This document shows positions 11,356 through 11,492 of a stretch of 11,492 nucleotides of DNA, in pieces (positions within the stretch are counted from its first letter, which is position 1; every line of letters begins with the position of its first letter). Source of the stretch: Prevotellaceae bacterium (GTDB taxonomy: Bacteria; Bacteroidota; Bacteroidia; Bacteroidales; Bacteroidaceae). The notes below the pieces were generated by a model. It searched no databases, was not told where the DNA came from, and saw nothing but the letters and a program-made list of their open reading frames with translations. Both the position numbers and the translations under genes were made by a program. The DNA lies in assembly GCA_003150315.1 (NCBI GenBank), contig QAML01000013.1, positions 1-11,492 of the forward strand. Reading direction: 5' to 3'.

Positions 11356-11492
11356 TTACAGGTTTTGAACACACTTGAATAACTGCGCGTCGCATTCTCG
11401 TTACTTCAGCCTGCAAATAAAAAGTCAATACTAAAATTGAAGAAAGTTAAAAAACTTTACAGGTTAAAAATTAGGCATTAAAATAAGGCCAC
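11356..11492. other. Chromosomal flank without a recognised gene
   Basis: The sequence contains TTGCTTACA (11352-11360), close to the arm motif, and GAACACACTTGAA. No open frame with a ribosome site is visible up to the window end. Confidence 0.4.

Overview
The window shows a complete integrative mobilizable element of about 11.1 kb in the 3' end of a tRNA-Leu(UAA) gene of a low-GC Gram-positive anaerobe. The host is most likely a Lachnospiraceae or related Clostridia. This rests on the AT-rich sequence, strong GGAGG-type ribosome sites, and cargo families (DUF5688, DUF3970, DUF6075, BlaI) that I associate with that group. No database search was possible, so family names come from recognition of the protein sequence.

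Layout. Positions 1-145 are chromosomal: the end of tRNA-Val(UAC) and an intact tRNA-Leu(UAA). A 29-bp direct repeat (122-150 and 11279-11307) marks attL and attR. Just inside attL is a tyrosine integrase (minus strand), with TTGATTACACT repeats at both ends that look like integrase arm sites. Next come a probable replication initiator of the phage/plasmid gene II/X type (1748-2860) and a non-coding, strongly folded stretch (2861-3292). A BlaI-family module follows: blaI and an unknown 231-aa protein on the minus strand, diverging from an exported 206-aa protein. Two mirrored TTGACA promoters and three operator-like dyads lie between them. A nested inverted-repeat region (5371-5453) that looks like oriT precedes a MobV-family relaxase. 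A serine recombinase (minus) ends the transfer part.

The right third (8180-11201) is cargo: a possible 18-aa peptide, DUF5688, DUF3970 and DUF6075 proteins, a candidate structured non-coding RNA of about 260 nt with its own promoter and terminator, and a PIN-domain toxin-antitoxin pair next to attR. The last 185 bases are chromosomal flank, beginning with the displaced tRNA-Leu terminator.

How it may work together. The integrase moves the element in and out of tRNA-Leu. The Rep-like protein may replicate the excised circle. The MobV relaxase would nick oriT and use a helper conjugative element's mating pore, since no type IV secretion genes are present. The toxin-antitoxin pair would select against loss. 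The most unusual parts are the BlaI switch without a BlaR1 sensor and the folded RNA gene.
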